Made by a program: the position numbers and the translations under genes. 21,391 bases of DNA from Pseudomonadota bacterium (lineage in GTDB: Bacteria > Pseudomonadota > Gammaproteobacteria > Steroidobacterales > Steroidobacteraceae), in contig JAEZFW010000052.1 of assembly GCA_023417315.1 (NCBI GenBank), positions 1 to 21,391 of the forward strand, read 5' to 3'. The notes under the pieces are model-generated. The model worked only from the letters and a program-made list of their open reading frames with translations, was not told the origin of the DNA and did not search any database. Within the stretch, counting starts at the first letter, position 1, and the number at the start of each line of letters is the position of its first letter. This document shows, piece after piece, positions 6,477 through 16,449 of this stretch.

Positions 6477-6842
6477 ATGGCTTTGATTCTGATCGTCGAT
6501 GACTCGCCCACCGAAGTGCACGTCATGCAGAAGGCGCTCGAGCGCCATGGCTATCAGACTGCCTCGGCTGGCGATGGCGCCGAAGCGATTCGCAAGGCGA
6601 AGGAAATGAAGCCAGACCTGATCTTCATGGATGTCGTGATGCCCGGCGTGAACGGCTTTCAGGCGACGCGCAAGCTCGCCTCCGATCCGGATACGAAATC
6701 GATCCCGGTCATCATGGTGACATCGAAGGATCAAGAGACCGATCGCATTTGGGGCATGCGCCAAGGCGCGGTCGATTACCTGGTCAAGCCGGTATCGATG
6801 GACAAGTTGATCGAGAAGGCACAAGCGGCGCTCGCCGGTTGA
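6477..6842 (+). CDS. pilH: Type IV pilus response regulator PilH
   Basis: 121-residue CheY-like receiver, identical in length to P. aeruginosa PilH. D8 and D9, phosphoacceptor D52 in LIFMDVVMPGVNGFQ, T82 and K104 are all present, and KDQETDRIWGMRQGA is a PilH-type stretch. In Pseudomonas PilH supports pilus retraction or acts as a phosphate sink. The frame is open back to 6438, but the ATG at 6477 is chosen: the protein then begins MALILIVDDSPTE like PilH, and GGAG at 6467-6470 lies 6 bases upstream. It lies 4 bases before pilI. Confidence 0.95.
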   Translation: MALILIVDDSPTEVHVMQKALERHGYQTASAGDGAEAIRKAKEMKPDLIFMDVVMPGVNGFQATRKLASDPDTKSIPVIMVTSKDQETDRIWGMRQGAVDYLVKPVSMDKLIEKAQAALAG

Positions 6843-6846
6843 CAGC

Positions 6847-7410
6847 ATGAGCGCTCAAAGCCTCAAGTCGCTTCGCGACAAGCCGTTTGAATTGCTGCGC
6901 GAGCTCGAGCGGCTCGCGCGCGTCGCGCTCACAGGTCAAGGCCGTGGCGATGCGACCGAGCGCGAGTGGGTCGGCGTCGCTTTTCGCTTGAGCTCGGAGA
7001 ATTTCTTGGTGGCGCGCGAGGAGACGCGGGAAGTCCTCGGATTTCCCTCCGTGGTGACGCGCGTGCCCGGTGCCAAAGCTTGGATTCGTGGGATCGCGAA
7101 CGTGCGCGGTCAATTGCTACCGGTAGTCGATTTGCGCGCCTTCCTTGGCGGCGGCGCGACGAATACCGGGCGCAGCACGCGCGTGCTGGTCGCGAACCAT
7201 CGCGAAGTGCCTGCCGGACTGCTCGTTGATGAAGTGCTCGGGTTTCGTCGCTTCAACGACGCGGAGTTCTCTGCGGTCACGCCGCCGACGATCGCGCGCT
7301 GCGATCGCTACCTGGCGGGTGCCTTTCGGCGTGGGACCGAGAGCTGGCCGGTGTTCAGTCTGCGCTCACTGCTCGAGAGCACTGAGTTCTTGCAGGCGGC
7401 GGCGAGTTGA
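6847..7410 (+). CDS. pilI: Chemotaxis-type adaptor PilI (CheW family)
   Basis: 187-residue protein with one CheW domain covering about residues 40-180, preceded by a short helical N-terminus (LKSLRDKPFELLRELERLAR). WIRGIANVRGQLLPVVDLR is the CheW core that contacts receptor and kinase. PilI couples the PilJ receptor to the ChpA kinase in the polar array. It begins 4 bases after the pilH stop, so the two are surely cotranscribed. The 93-base gap to pilJ contains nothing recognisable. Confidence 0.93.
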   Translation: MSAQSLKSLRDKPFELLRELERLARVALTGQGRGDATEREWVGVAFRLSSENFLVAREETREVLGFPSVVTRVPGAKAWIRGIANVRGQLLPVVDLRAFLGGGATNTGRSTRVLVANHREVPAGLLVDEVLGFRRFNDAEFSAVTPPTIARCDRYLAGAFRRGTESWPVFSLRSLLESTEFLQAAAS

Positions 7411-7503
7411 GCGCGCAGGGCAGGTCGGTGATCGAACACAAATTGATGATTCGCGGACGGCGCTCCTTCGAGCGCGCGGCTGTCGATCGAGTGGAATCTC
7501 GCC

Positions 7504-9582
7504 ATGGCCGAGACTAAGACATACGGCGTCCGGTTCTTACCGGTGCTCATGATCGTCGCGTTGGTGTGCGTCGCCGCCGCGGCCGTGCTGCTGCTGTACG
7601 TCGGCGAAAAGACCGGTGCGGACAAGAACGCCGATCCTCGTGAGATGAACGAGTTGCTCGCCTTGTCGCAGAAGATGCCGATGCAGGCGACTTCGGCGCT
7701 CGCAGGTAAAGCGGGTTCATTCGAAGCGCTGGCTGAGTCGCGTGCTCGCTTCGCGGCGCTCGCGCAATCGCTGGGTCCCGATGTGCAATCGTTCGCGGGC
7801 TCGAGCGATGTGCTCAAGCACAGCCAAGCCGTCCTCGGTGGACGCGAGCCGATCGAGGCTGTTCAGAAAGCTGCAAACGAGACGCGCACGATGGTGCCGC
7901 AACTGTTGCAAGGTTTGGGCAATGTGGCGAGCGCGCTCGGCGCCTCGACGATCGACGGCATGGCGCGACACCTAGAGCGTTTCGAGCTCACCGGGCTGCG
8001 CATGCAACAAGACATGGAAGCGCTCGCTTCCGGCGTGGGCGAGCCTGAGCGTATCGCTCGTCGACTGGCCGACGGCAATGACTACATGGGTCAAGTGATC
8101 GGCGGTCTTGCGGGCCAAGACGCGGGACTCGGGTTGCCGAAGGTCGCAGGTGGCGATGCCGAAGCACAGTTCAAAGTCACGAATGCGTTGTACGCGCAAC
8201 TGAGCGAACGCGTTCGCACGGCGATTAGCTCAGCGGATCGCGTGCGCACGGCTCGCGAAGCTGGCATCGCGCTCGCTGTCAGCGGCGATGAGGTGTACTC
8301 CAAGTTCGTCGGCCGCATCGGCGCCGTGGAGCCGGGCGCAAGCGGATTCATGAGCAATCGCAATCTGCCCTTGATCCTGCTTGCGATCGCATTGACATCG
8401 CTGTTGGTTCTCGCACTGCTGCACACGAAGAGCGGGAACATCCGCAAAGCATTGGAGCAGCAGGCGAACAAGAACGAGCGCAACCAAGAAGCGATCTTGC
8501 GCTTGCTCGATGAGCTGTCGAGCCTCGCGGACGGCGATCTCACCGTGCAAGCGACGGTCACCGAAGACATCACGGGTGCGATTGCGGACTCGATCAACTA
8601 TGCAATCGAAGCATTGCGTGAGCTCGTCAGCACGATCAGCAACTCCGCGATCACGCTCGATGCAGCCGCTAAGCAAACGCAAGCTTCAGCGGGTTCTCTC
8701 GCAAAAGCTCAGGTCGCGCAATCGAAGCAGATCGTGCTCGCCTCAGAGTCGATCGCTGCGATGGCCGCTTCGACAGAGGAAGTCTCCGGTAACGCCGAGC
8801 GTTCTTCGGACGTGGCGCGTCACTCGGTCGACGTCGCTCACAAGGGCGGCGAAGCAGTGCGTCGCACGATCGATGGCATGAATGCGATCCGCGAAACGAT
8901 TCAAGAGACCTCCAAGCGCATCAAGCGCCTTGGCGAGAGCTCGCAGGAGATCGGCAATATCGTCGAGCTCATCAATGACATCGCCGAGCAGACCAATATC
9001 CTCGCGCTCAACGCGTCGATCCAGGCGTCGATGGCAGGCGAATCGGGTCGCGGCTTCGCGGTCGTCGCAGACGAAGTGCAGCGCTTGGCCGAACGCGCTG
9101 CGAATGCAACGAAGCAGATCGAAGTGCTGGTACGCACGATTCAGGCCGATACGAACGAAGCAGTCGTTTCGATGGAACGCAGCACGACCGACGTGGTCGG
9201 CGGTGCCCTGCTCGCGGAGAACGCGGGTGCAGCGCTCGAAGAGATCGAGCAGGTGTCGAATCAGATCGCGAGCCTCGTGCAGAACATTTCAGCGAGCGCG
9301 CGCCAACAAGCGTCCGCAGCTCAGAACATCGCTCGCAACATGCAAGTGCTCCGCGAGATCAGCTCGCACACGGCAGAAAACTCCGCAGCGACCTCCAGCT
9401 CGGTCGGTAAGCTCGCCGAGTTGTCTGCGCAATTGCGTAAGTCGGTTGCCGGCTTCCGCTTGCCTGATGCGGCGACTGGCGGCACAGCGCTGTTGACGGA
9501 TCCCACGAAGAAGCCGACCGCGGCTGTGGCGCCGGCAGTTGAGCGCCCGGCGCCAAAGAAAGTCAGCGGGCTCGCGAGCTAG
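7504..9582 (+). CDS. pilJ: Type IV pilus methyl-accepting receptor PilJ
   Basis: 692-residue inner-membrane chemoreceptor. TM1 spans about residues 11-33, then a periplasmic domain of about 250 residues, TM2 at 288-306, a HAMP region to about 360, and a cytoplasmic coiled-coil signalling domain. The hairpin tip reads EQTNILALNASIQ from E495, continuing SMAGESGRGFAVVADEVQRL, which is the PilJ form of the receptor tip. In Pseudomonas PilJ senses pilus subunits or pilus tension and signals to ChpA. The C-terminus (VSGLAS) lacks an NWETF-type tether for a methyltransferase. The start ATG at 7504 precedes TM1 directly; its Shine-Dalgarno is weak. pilK, which follows pilJ in Pseudomonas, is absent here: chpA begins 129 bases later. 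Confidence 0.95.
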   Translation: MAETKTYGVRFLPVLMIVALVCVAAAAVLLLYVGEKTGADKNADPREMNELLALSQKMPMQATSALAGKAGSFEALAESRARFAALAQSLGPDVQSFAGSSDVLKHSQAVLGGREPIEAVQKAANETRTMVPQLLQGLGNVASALGASTIDGMARHLERFELTGLRMQQDMEALASGVGEPERIARRLADGNDYMGQVIGGLAGQDAGLGLPKVAGGDAEAQFKVTNALYAQLSERVRTAISSADRVRTAREAGIALAVSGDEVYSKFVGRIGAVEPGASGFMSNRNLPLILLAIALTSLLVLALLHTKSGNIRKALEQQANKNERNQEAILRLLDELSSLADGDLTVQATVTEDITGAIADSINYAIEALRELVSTISNSAITLDAAAKQTQASAGSLAKAQVAQSKQIVLASESIAAMAASTEEVSGNAERSSDVARHSVDVAHKGGEAVRRTIDGMNAIRETIQETSKRIKRLGESSQEIGNIVELINDIAEQTNILALNASIQASMAGESGRGFAVVADEVQRLAERAANATKQIEVLVRTIQADTNEAVVSMERSTTDVVGGALLAENAGAALEEIEQVSNQIASLVQNISASARQQASAAQNIARNMQVLREISSHTAENSAATSSSVGKLAELSAQLRKSVAGFRLPDAATGGTALLTDPTKKPTAAVAPAVERPAPKKVSGLAS

Positions 9583-9625
9583 CACGTGACGGCGATGCTC
9601 AATACTGACCGCACAAGCGGCGGAC

Positions 9626-9692
9626 GGCTGAAGGCTGGCAACGCAAGGAGCGATCGCGCTCTTCGTCGCCCACGCCCCCAGCCCCTAGCCCT
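9626..9692. repeat. Degenerate heptamer inverted repeat (between pilJ and chpA)
   Basis: The left arm GGCTGAAGGCTGG (9626-9638) and right arm CCCAGCCCCTAGCCCT (9677-9692) are imperfect complements with a 7-nt period. The 38-nt loop holds a small AGCG/CGCT hairpin near 9649-9660. It obeys the same order (G-rich arm first) as the other elements but is shorter and more decayed. It occupies the place where pilK lies in Pseudomonas. The arm similarity is weaker than elsewhere, so chance is possible. Confidence 0.5.
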
Positions 9693-9711
9693 GTTCGAGG
9701 CTTACTAACTC

Positions 9712-12700
9712 ATGGCTGAGGTTTCATCACAAACTCTGCACATCGTCGCTCGCGAGCTTGCGAGCGAGCTGAACGACGCGCGCGCAGCGCTCGAGACGTT
9801 CGGTGAGCAGCAGGAGAATCTTGCGCTCCTGCGCAAGTGCAACGAGCACCTGCACTGCGTGCACGGCGCTTTACGCGTGGCTGAAGTCTATGGCGCGGCC
9901 TTGCTTGCCGAAGAGATGACGCAGGTCGCGCGCTATCTGATCGATCACTTCGCTGAGAAGCGCCACCTCTCCGAAGGCCTCGATGCGCTGATGCGCTCGA
10001 TGGTGCAGTTGCCGACGTATCTGGAGCGCGTCTTGAGCGGCGGGCGCGACATGGCGCTCGTGCTCCTGCCGCTGCTCAACGATCTGCGCGCGGTCCGCGG
10101 ACATGCACTGCTGTCCGAGGGAACGCTGCTCCTGCTCAACTTAAGCTCCGATCAACAAGCGCGGCCCGTGCAGACCGCAGGCGGCGAAGCCGCCATGACG
10201 GTGGCGCAGTGGGCCCGCAAGCTCCGCACTCGCTTTCAGCTCGGTCTGCTTGGCTGGATCAAAGGTGAGCGCGTAGAGCAGAACCTCGAAGTCCTGTCGC
10301 GCACTGCCGAGAAGCTCGAACAAGTTGCAACCACGCAGCCCGTCTTTCAGTTGTGGTGGGTCGTCGGCGCTGTGCTCGAATCCATGCGCGACGGCGGTCT
10401 CGAGGGAAGCGCTTCGATCAAACGGTTGTTGGGTCAGGCGGATCGCGAGCTGAAACGTCTCTACGAGCAAGGTGAAACGCGTTACGCGGACTCCCCGCCG
10501 CTCGAGCTGCTGAACAATCTTCTTTACTACGTCGCACGCGCGCGCACTTCGGGTCCGCGCGTCGCCGCAGTACGCGCATCGTTCCGCCTGAGCGAGCTGT
10601 TGCCTGTCGACGATCAGGTCGAGCAGGAGCGAGAAAGTCTCTCGGCGCCGTCGGTCAAGCTGATGAAGACCGTGGCTGCCGCGATCAAGGAAGACTTGAG
10701 CCGCGTGAAGGACGCGCTCGACATCTTCGTGCGCCAGGGCGGCACGCAGGTGGATGAACTTGCGCCGCAGCTCGAGCTACTCAAGAAAATCGCTGATACC
10801 TTGGGCGTGCTCGGTCTCGGCGAGCTTCGCGACAAAGTTCAAACCGAAACGACGGATTTGCAGAGCATTGTCGCGCAGCGCACCGGTGCGAGTGAAGGCA
10901 CTCTGCTGCGTATCGCGGCCACGCTGATCAAGGTCGAAGACAGTCTCGATGAGCAGCTCGTCGGGATGATCGTGCCGACGCCGAGCGAAGCGGGGGGGCC
11001 TGCAAGGGCTGCGGGACCGGAAGACATCGAATTCCGCCAAGTCGCCGAAGCGGTGCTGCGCGAGTGCATCGTGAACATGGCTCGCATCAAGGAAGCGATT
11101 GCGCTCTCCGTCGAGAAGCCGCGCGAGGCGCAAGCCGTGGATCAAATTCCGCAGCTCGTCCGTGGCATCACCGCAGGCTTGCTCATGCTCGGCAAGACGC
11201 GCGCAGTCGAGATCATGGAAGGCATCGATCGCTCGCTCAAGCAGTTCGTTCGCAGCGACGGTATGACGCTGCCGCAGGAAGCCGTCGACCGGCTCGCCGA
11301 TGCGATCGTCGCGGTCGAGTACTACATGGAGACCTTGCAGGCAGGTCGCACGGATCCTTGGTACATGCTCGACAACGCGGAGACCTGTCTGCGCTTTCTC
11401 GCCGAAGCTCAGCCCGTCCCGCGCGGTGCGGAGTACGAAGAAGGCGGCGATCACATCCGCACGCTCGTCATCGAACCCCTGTCGCAAACGATTGCGGCGC
11501 CGACTGAGCACGAGCGAACGGCGGTGCTCGAACCTGCGGGAGTGCCGAAGGGCGCCGTACCGAAGCCGGCCCAGTCGCAACCTGCGGCGTCTGTTGCTCC
11601 GCCCGCGCCGCCCGCCGCGAAGGTCGTCGATGCCGAGATCGATCCGGAGTTCCTCGAGATTTTCATCGAAGAGGCAAAGGACGAGATCGCGAAGCTGAAC
11701 AAGCTGTTCCCGTTGTGGGACGAAAATCCGCAGGATCAGGACGCTCTGGTCAACGTGAGGCGTTCTTTCCACACGCTCAAGGGCAGCGGCCGCATGGTCG
11801 GCGCGCAATTGATCGGCGAGTTCGCTTGGTCGATCGAGAATCTTCTCAACCGCGTCATCAACAAGACACTCGAGCGCACGCCCGACATGATGGGCATGCT
11901 GCGCGAGGCGGTTGCTGCAGTGCCCGAGTTGGTCGAGCAGTTCGAAACCGGTCGTGCACCGGCTGTCGATGTAGCTCGTATCATCGCGACGGCGAACGAG
12001 ATCGCCGGTGTGAAGCCTTCATCTCCAGGGGAGGCCGCATCGGGCGTCAAAGCGAGTGCTACGCCCGCTAGCACAGCGCGTCCTGCAGCGAGAGCTCCGA
12101 CTCTGACCGTGGCAGCCACACCTGCAGCCCAGCCTAAGCCTGCGCACGCGTCCGCCGCAGCCGCGCCCGTTGCGCAAAAAAAAACAGTCGCGCCGCCCAT
12201 GGACGCGACGCTGCACGACATCTACAGCAAAGAAACCGCGGGCCATCTCGCGATCATTCGTGAGTACATCGCGGCGGCTGAGGCGTCCGCGCCCCCGTAC
12301 GTCGTCACTGAGGATCTGCACCGCTCCTGCCACACGCTGAGCGGCACCGCGAAGACCGCGGGTGCTCGTCAAGGCATCAAGATCGCAGAGCCGCTCAATC
12401 GCTACATTCGCAAGCTCTACGACAATTCGATCGGTTTGTCCGCGCCGGGTCTCGATGCGCTCAAAGACGCGGTAGTGGCGATCCAGCAAGTCGTCGATCA
12501 CATCGACGAGGACACCGGCTTCTTCGTGAATCACGCAGCGCTCGTGGCGCGCTTGCACGAGCTCGAGCACGCGATTGATGTCGAGATCTCGCGCTTGGCT
12601 GAAACCATCGATGCGACGACGGCGAGCCCGATGCTGACGGAATCTTCCGTCGTTGCGGAGAGCGAAGCTGTGCGTGCGTCATCGCGATCAGAATCGGCGC

Positions 12701-15700
12701 CGTTCGATCGCGCTCGAGGCTCGACGCATGAAGCGTCGCCCGAAGACATGCTCACTGCGACTGATGTGTTCTCGGCGGATGACTTCACGGCCAGCATCGC
12801 GAACGACGAGGTCATCGAGATCGAGCCGACCGACGCAAATGCGCTCGAGATGCTCAATTGGAGCTTCGACAACTTCCCGGCCGATAAGAGCGATGATTCG
12901 CCGACGCAGATCGTCGAGTCTTCGGGTGCGACATCGTCGATCGTGCTGCCCGACGATGACGAGCTGCCGACGCAAGACATCGAACGTCTCGGCGACGACA
13001 CGCTCCAGAATGTCGAGCTCACCAGCAACACCCTGTCACGTTTGAGCGTATCGGGTCGTCACGAGATCGTCGTCGAAACCTCACCATGGGCCGCTGAGTT
13101 CGAGCCGCCGACCTTGCCGGCAGACTCGGCGGTTGCCATGCCAGGGTCGGAAGAAACGATGCGTACTGCGGCCGTGGCGGTCGACGATGCCGCCGCCGAT
13201 GGTTTCATCGAGCTCGATGCGACGCAGCTTGCGCAGGCGCCGGAGCCTGAGCACGAGTATTCGAATGCAGAGATGCCGTCGGACACGGTGCGCCAGCCAA
13301 AGCTCTCACTCCCCGTGAATCCATCTGTTACGGGAGGGCCGGAATCACCCGATCACGGCTCTGCCACGATCTCCGTTCCCGAGCTCGATATTCCGTTTGA
13401 GCCCGAGCCGATGCTCGACCAGGTCGTCGAGCAAATTGTCGACGAACAGCAGCCAGAGCCGCCGACGCTCGATACGATCGTCGAGCACGTGGCGGTCGAA
13501 GAGTCCCAAGAAGAGCTCGCAGCAACGAACGACGAAGTCTCTGAGCCAGACGCAGTCGAGGAGGTCATTGAATATGGCTCCGAGCTTGCCTCGGCAAGCG
13601 ACGCGAGCGATGACATCGCCGATGAATGGCTCGCCGATGTCGATGTTCAAGAGTCGATCACAGTCGAAGAGACACCCGCCGCCGAAGTGGCACCTTTTGT
13701 CGCCCCGCCCGCCCCGCCGCCGCAGGCCCCACAGCAGCCCGCGGCGCGTGCCGCGTCAGCGCCTGCTCCTGCGCCGATCGAAGAAGAGGAAGTGATCGAC
13801 GAGGATTTCGATGCGGAAGTCGCCGCAATCTTCACCGATGAGGCGACCGAGCTGTTGGAGACTGCGGATCGCGCCTTGTCCGATTGGATCCGCGATCGCA
13901 GCAACAATGCGCTCGCATTCGAGTTGAAGCGCGCTTTGCACACGCTCAAGGGCGGTGCGCGCATGGCGGGTATTCGCGCGATGGGCGATCTGAGCCACGA
14001 GCTCGAAACGTTCATGCAACTCGTCGAAAACGGCCAAGTGCCCGCTGAGCAGCCTGTCTTCGATGCGCTCCAGGCGAGCCTCGATGAGCTGCATCAGATG
14101 CGCGATGCCGTCAGCAATGGCAGCCGCTGTCGCAGCGCTCGCGGATTGATCAATCGCATTCGTGCTTTGGCGGGCCAGCCAGTCGAAGAGCTGCCGCCCC
14201 CGCAAGCTCCCGCACCCGAGACTGCAGCGACTGCGGAGCCCACTCCCACGCAAGTGGAGGAAGTTGCGCACAGCGAGATCGTCGAAGTCGAATACAGCGG
14301 CGACGACGTCGATATCGGCTCGCAGACGGACGTCGTACCGATGCTGACCGAATCGATGCAACCCGAAGCTGTTGCGCCAGTCGAGGCAGCCGAAGAATTC
14401 GACGTGGAGTTCGGTGCCGATGAGCTCGGGGCTGCCGCGCCGCGCGAAGCCGTTCGCGTCGAGGAGCCTGCCGAGCACACTGCGACGGGGCGTCACGAAG
14501 CGATCGATGTGGCCGCACTACAGCCCGAGCTGCCGCCGGATGCTCCGGCTGAGGACGAGGCGCCCCAAGAGCAGTTCGCGGCACCTGCCTTGCCGCCGGG
14601 ACGCGAGCCGCAAGTCCAAGAGCGTCAGGAGTTCGCACGCGTCGATGCGGACTTGCTGGACACGCTGCTCAACAACGCCGGCGAAGTGAGCATCTTCCGC
14701 TCGCGCCTCGAGCAGCAAGTAAGCTCGATCGAGTTCAACCTGGCCGAGCTCGGTCGCACGGTCACGCGCTTGAAAGAGCAGCTGCGCAAGCTCGAGCTCG
14801 AGACCGAAGCCCAGATACTGCATCGGCATCAAGAAGAGCATCCCGACCGTGCGGACTTCGACCCGCTCGAGCTCGACCGCTACTCAACGATTCAACAGCT
14901 CTCGCGCGCGTTTGCCGAATCGGTGAGCGACGTCGGCAGTATCGAAGGCTTGCTCGAGAACCTGACCCGCGAAGCACAGAACTTGCTCCTGCAGCAATCG
15001 CGCGTCGTCACGGAGCTGCAGAACGGCTTGATGCGCACGCGCATGGTGCCGTTCCAACGGCACGTGCAGCGCCTGACGCGCCTCGTACGGCAGGTAGCCA
15101 CCGATACGAGCAAGCGCGCCGAGCTCGTCGTGGTCGGTGCCTCGGGAGAGCTCGACAGGCAAGTGCTCGAGCGCATGTTGCCGCCCTTCGAGCACATGCT
15201 GCGCAACTCGGTCGTGCACGGCATCGAATCGCCCGAGGAGCGTCTCGCGAACGGCAAGCCCGAAATGGGCACGATCAAGGTCGGGCTGCATCGCGAAGGC
15301 TCCGAGATGGTCATCGTCCTGGAAGACGACGGTCGCGGCATCGACGTGAGGGCGGTGCGCGAGCGCGCGATCCAGCGCGGGTTGCTCGCGCCTACGCGCG
15401 TGCTGAGCGATGAAGAAGCGTTGCAGCTGATCTTGGAGCCCGGTTTCAGCACCGCAAGCTCGGTCACGCAACATGCCGGCCGAGGCGTCGGCATGGATGT
15501 GGTGGTCACGGAGATCAAGAAGCTCGGTGGCGCCCTCGTGACCGAGACGAAACCCGGCAACGGAACGAAGTTCACGATTCGCCTGCCATTCACGCTCGCG
15601 ATCACGCAGGCGCTGATCGTGCGGACGGGCGAAGAGCTCTATGCCTTGCCGCTGCCGAGCGTCGAGGGCGTCGCACGCGTGCCGCGCTCGGAGGTCGAAA

Positions 15701-16440
15701 AGCACCTCGCAGAGGACACGCCGACCTTCACGTATGGAGGGCAGGTGTATCGCTTCCAACACTTGGGGGCATTCGTCGGTGGCGGACCTTCGGTCCTACC
15801 CGAGAACGATGTCGCCGTGCCGCTGTTGCTGATCCGCGCCGGCGAACACTCGACCGCAATCGTTACGGACGAGCTCGTCGGTAGCCGTGAGATGGTCGTG
15901 AAGTCCGTCGGACCGCAGATCGCCACCATTCGCGGGATCGCAGGCGCGACGATTCTTGGCGACGGCCGCATCGTCATCATTCTCGACATGGCGACACTCG
16001 TGCGTTCCGAGTGGCGTAAAGGCGCGATCGAAGCGCAGGCACCGAAGGAAGACAGGCGCACGTTCGCGCTGGTCGTCGACGACTCGATCACGGTACGCCG
16101 CGTCACGCAGCGACTCCTCGAGCGCAACGGCATGCGTGTGATGACGGCGAAGGACGGTGTCGATGCGCTCTCTATCTTGCAAGAGCACATGCCGGACATC
16201 ATCTTGCTCGACATCGAAATGCCGCGCATGGACGGTTACGAATTTGCAACGCACGTGCGCTCGGATGCGCGCACGGCCGACATTCCGATCGTGATGATTA
16301 CCTCCCGCGTCGGCGAGAAACATCGCGCTCGCGCAATCGAAATCGGCGTGAACGACTACCTCGGCAAGCCGTACCAGGAAAACCAACTCCTCGACGCGAT
16401 CGAAGCACTGGTCGAGGCGAGAAGGAGGAAGGTGTCGTGA
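9712..16440 (+). CDS. chpA: Hybrid chemosensory histidine kinase ChpA
   Basis: 2242-residue CheA-like kinase of the Pil-Chp system. Residues 1-590 resemble FimL/ChpA N-termini, with degenerate phosphotransfer-like helices (HLHCVHGALR at 46-55 keeps His). Canonical Hpt domains follow with FHTLKGSGR at H687, CHTLSGTAK at H874 and LHTLKGGAR at H1410. A CheA dimerisation region lies around 1640-1710, then the ATPase: N1832 and H1836 of the N box, EDDGRGID at 1871-1878, GFSTASS at 1911-1917, GRGVGMD at 1923-1929. A CheW-like domain spans about 1965-2100 and a C-terminal receiver has D2123, D2124, D2167 and K2219. A linker of about 400 acidic, low-complexity residues (964-1360) and another of about 150 (1487-1635) separate modules. 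P. aeruginosa ChpA (about 2472 residues) has eight phosphotransfer domains, so fewer canonical ones are visible here. Substrates should be PilG, PilH and its own receiver. Confidence 0.96.
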   Translation: MAEVSSQTLHIVARELASELNDARAALETFGEQQENLALLRKCNEHLHCVHGALRVAEVYGAALLAEEMTQVARYLIDHFAEKRHLSEGLDALMRSMVQLPTYLERVLSGGRDMALVLLPLLNDLRAVRGHALLSEGTLLLLNLSSDQQARPVQTAGGEAAMTVAQWARKLRTRFQLGLLGWIKGERVEQNLEVLSRTAEKLEQVATTQPVFQLWWVVGAVLESMRDGGLEGSASIKRLLGQADRELKRLYEQGETRYADSPPLELLNNLLYYVARARTSGPRVAAVRASFRLSELLPVDDQVEQERESLSAPSVKLMKTVAAAIKEDLSRVKDALDIFVRQGGTQVDELAPQLELLKKIADTLGVLGLGELRDKVQTETTDLQSIVAQRTGASEGTLLRIAATLIKVEDSLDEQLVGMIVPTPSEAGGPARAAGPEDIEFRQVAEAVLRECIVNMARIKEAIALSVEKPREAQAVDQIPQLVRGITAGLLMLGKTRAVEIMEGIDRSLKQFVRSDGMTLPQEAVDRLADAIVAVEYYMETLQAGRTDPWYMLDNAETCLRFLAEAQPVPRGAEYEEGGDHIRTLVIEPLSQTIAAPTEHERTAVLEPAGVPKGAVPKPAQSQPAASVAPPAPPAAKVVDAEIDPEFLEIFIEEAKDEIAKLNKLFPLWDENPQDQDALVNVRRSFHTLKGSGRMVGAQLIGEFAWSIENLLNRVINKTLERTPDMMGMLREAVAAVPELVEQFETGRAPAVDVARIIATANEIAGVKPSSPGEAASGVKASATPASTARPAARAPTLTVAATPAAQPKPAHASAAAAPVAQKKTVAPPMDATLHDIYSKETAGHLAIIREYIAAAEASAPPYVVTEDLHRSCHTLSGTAKTAGARQGIKIAEPLNRYIRKLYDNSIGLSAPGLDALKDAVVAIQQVVDHIDEDTGFFVNHAALVARLHELEHAIDVEISRLAETIDATTASPMLTESSVVAESEAVRASSRSESAPFDRARGSTHEASPEDMLTATDVFSADDFTASIANDEVIEIEPTDANALEMLNWSFDNFPADKSDDSPTQIVESSGATSSIVLPDDDELPTQDIERLGDDTLQNVELTSNTLSRLSVSGRHEIVVETSPWAAEFEPPTLPADSAVAMPGSEETMRTAAVAVDDAAADGFIELDATQLAQAPEPEHEYSNAEMPSDTVRQPKLSLPVNPSVTGGPESPDHGSATISVPELDIPFEPEPMLDQVVEQIVDEQQPEPPTLDTIVEHVAVEESQEELAATNDEVSEPDAVEEVIEYGSELASASDASDDIADEWLADVDVQESITVEETPAAEVAPFVAPPAPPPQAPQQPAARAASAPAPAPIEEEEVIDEDFDAEVAAIFTDEATELLETADRALSDWIRDRSNNALAFELKRALHTLKGGARMAGIRAMGDLSHELETFMQLVENGQVPAEQPVFDALQASLDELHQMRDAVSNGSRCRSARGLINRIRALAGQPVEELPPPQAPAPETAATAEPTPTQVEEVAHSEIVEVEYSGDDVDIGSQTDVVPMLTESMQPEAVAPVEAAEEFDVEFGADELGAAAPREAVRVEEPAEHTATGRHEAIDVAALQPELPPDAPAEDEAPQEQFAAPALPPGREPQVQERQEFARVDADLLDTLLNNAGEVSIFRSRLEQQVSSIEFNLAELGRTVTRLKEQLRKLELETEAQILHRHQEEHPDRADFDPLELDRYSTIQQLSRAFAESVSDVGSIEGLLENLTREAQNLLLQQSRVVTELQNGLMRTRMVPFQRHVQRLTRLVRQVATDTSKRAELVVVGASGELDRQVLERMLPPFEHMLRNSVVHGIESPEERLANGKPEMGTIKVGLHREGSEMVIVLEDDGRGIDVRAVRERAIQRGLLAPTRVLSDEEALQLILEPGFSTASSVTQHAGRGVGMDVVVTEIKKLGGALVTETKPGNGTKFTIRLPFTLAITQALIVRTGEELYALPLPSVEGVARVPRSEVEKHLAEDTPTFTYGGQVYRFQHLGAFVGGGPSVLPENDVAVPLLLIRAGEHSTAIVTDELVGSREMVVKSVGPQIATIRGIAGATILGDGRIVIILDMATLVRSEWRKGAIEAQAPKEDRRTFALVVDDSITVRRVTQRLLERNGMRVMTAKDGVDALSILQEHMPDIILLDIEMPRMDGYEFATHVRSDARTADIPIVMITSRVGEKHRARAIEIGVNDYLGKPYQENQLLDAIEALVEARRRKVS
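12176..12184 (+). repeat. Run of nine A in the chpA coding sequence
   Basis: An A9 tract within codons Q822-K823-K824-T825 of chpA, in an Ala/Pro-rich linker just before the second canonical Hpt domain. Such a run is conspicuous in this GC-rich gene. Loss or gain of one A would truncate ChpA before the kinase core; polymerase slippage on it could also give mixed products (inference). Confidence 0.85.
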
Positions 16441-16449
16441 GGAAGGGAA

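Noticed and set aside
10777..11808. 343-codon minus-strand frame inside chpA
   Set aside because: Arg/Asp/Leu-rich shadow of chpA codon bias with no domain; chpA is continuous and well supported across it.
14884..15762. 292-codon minus-strand frame opposite the chpA ATPase region
   Set aside because: Antisense shadow of highly conserved kinase sequence, no family resemblance.
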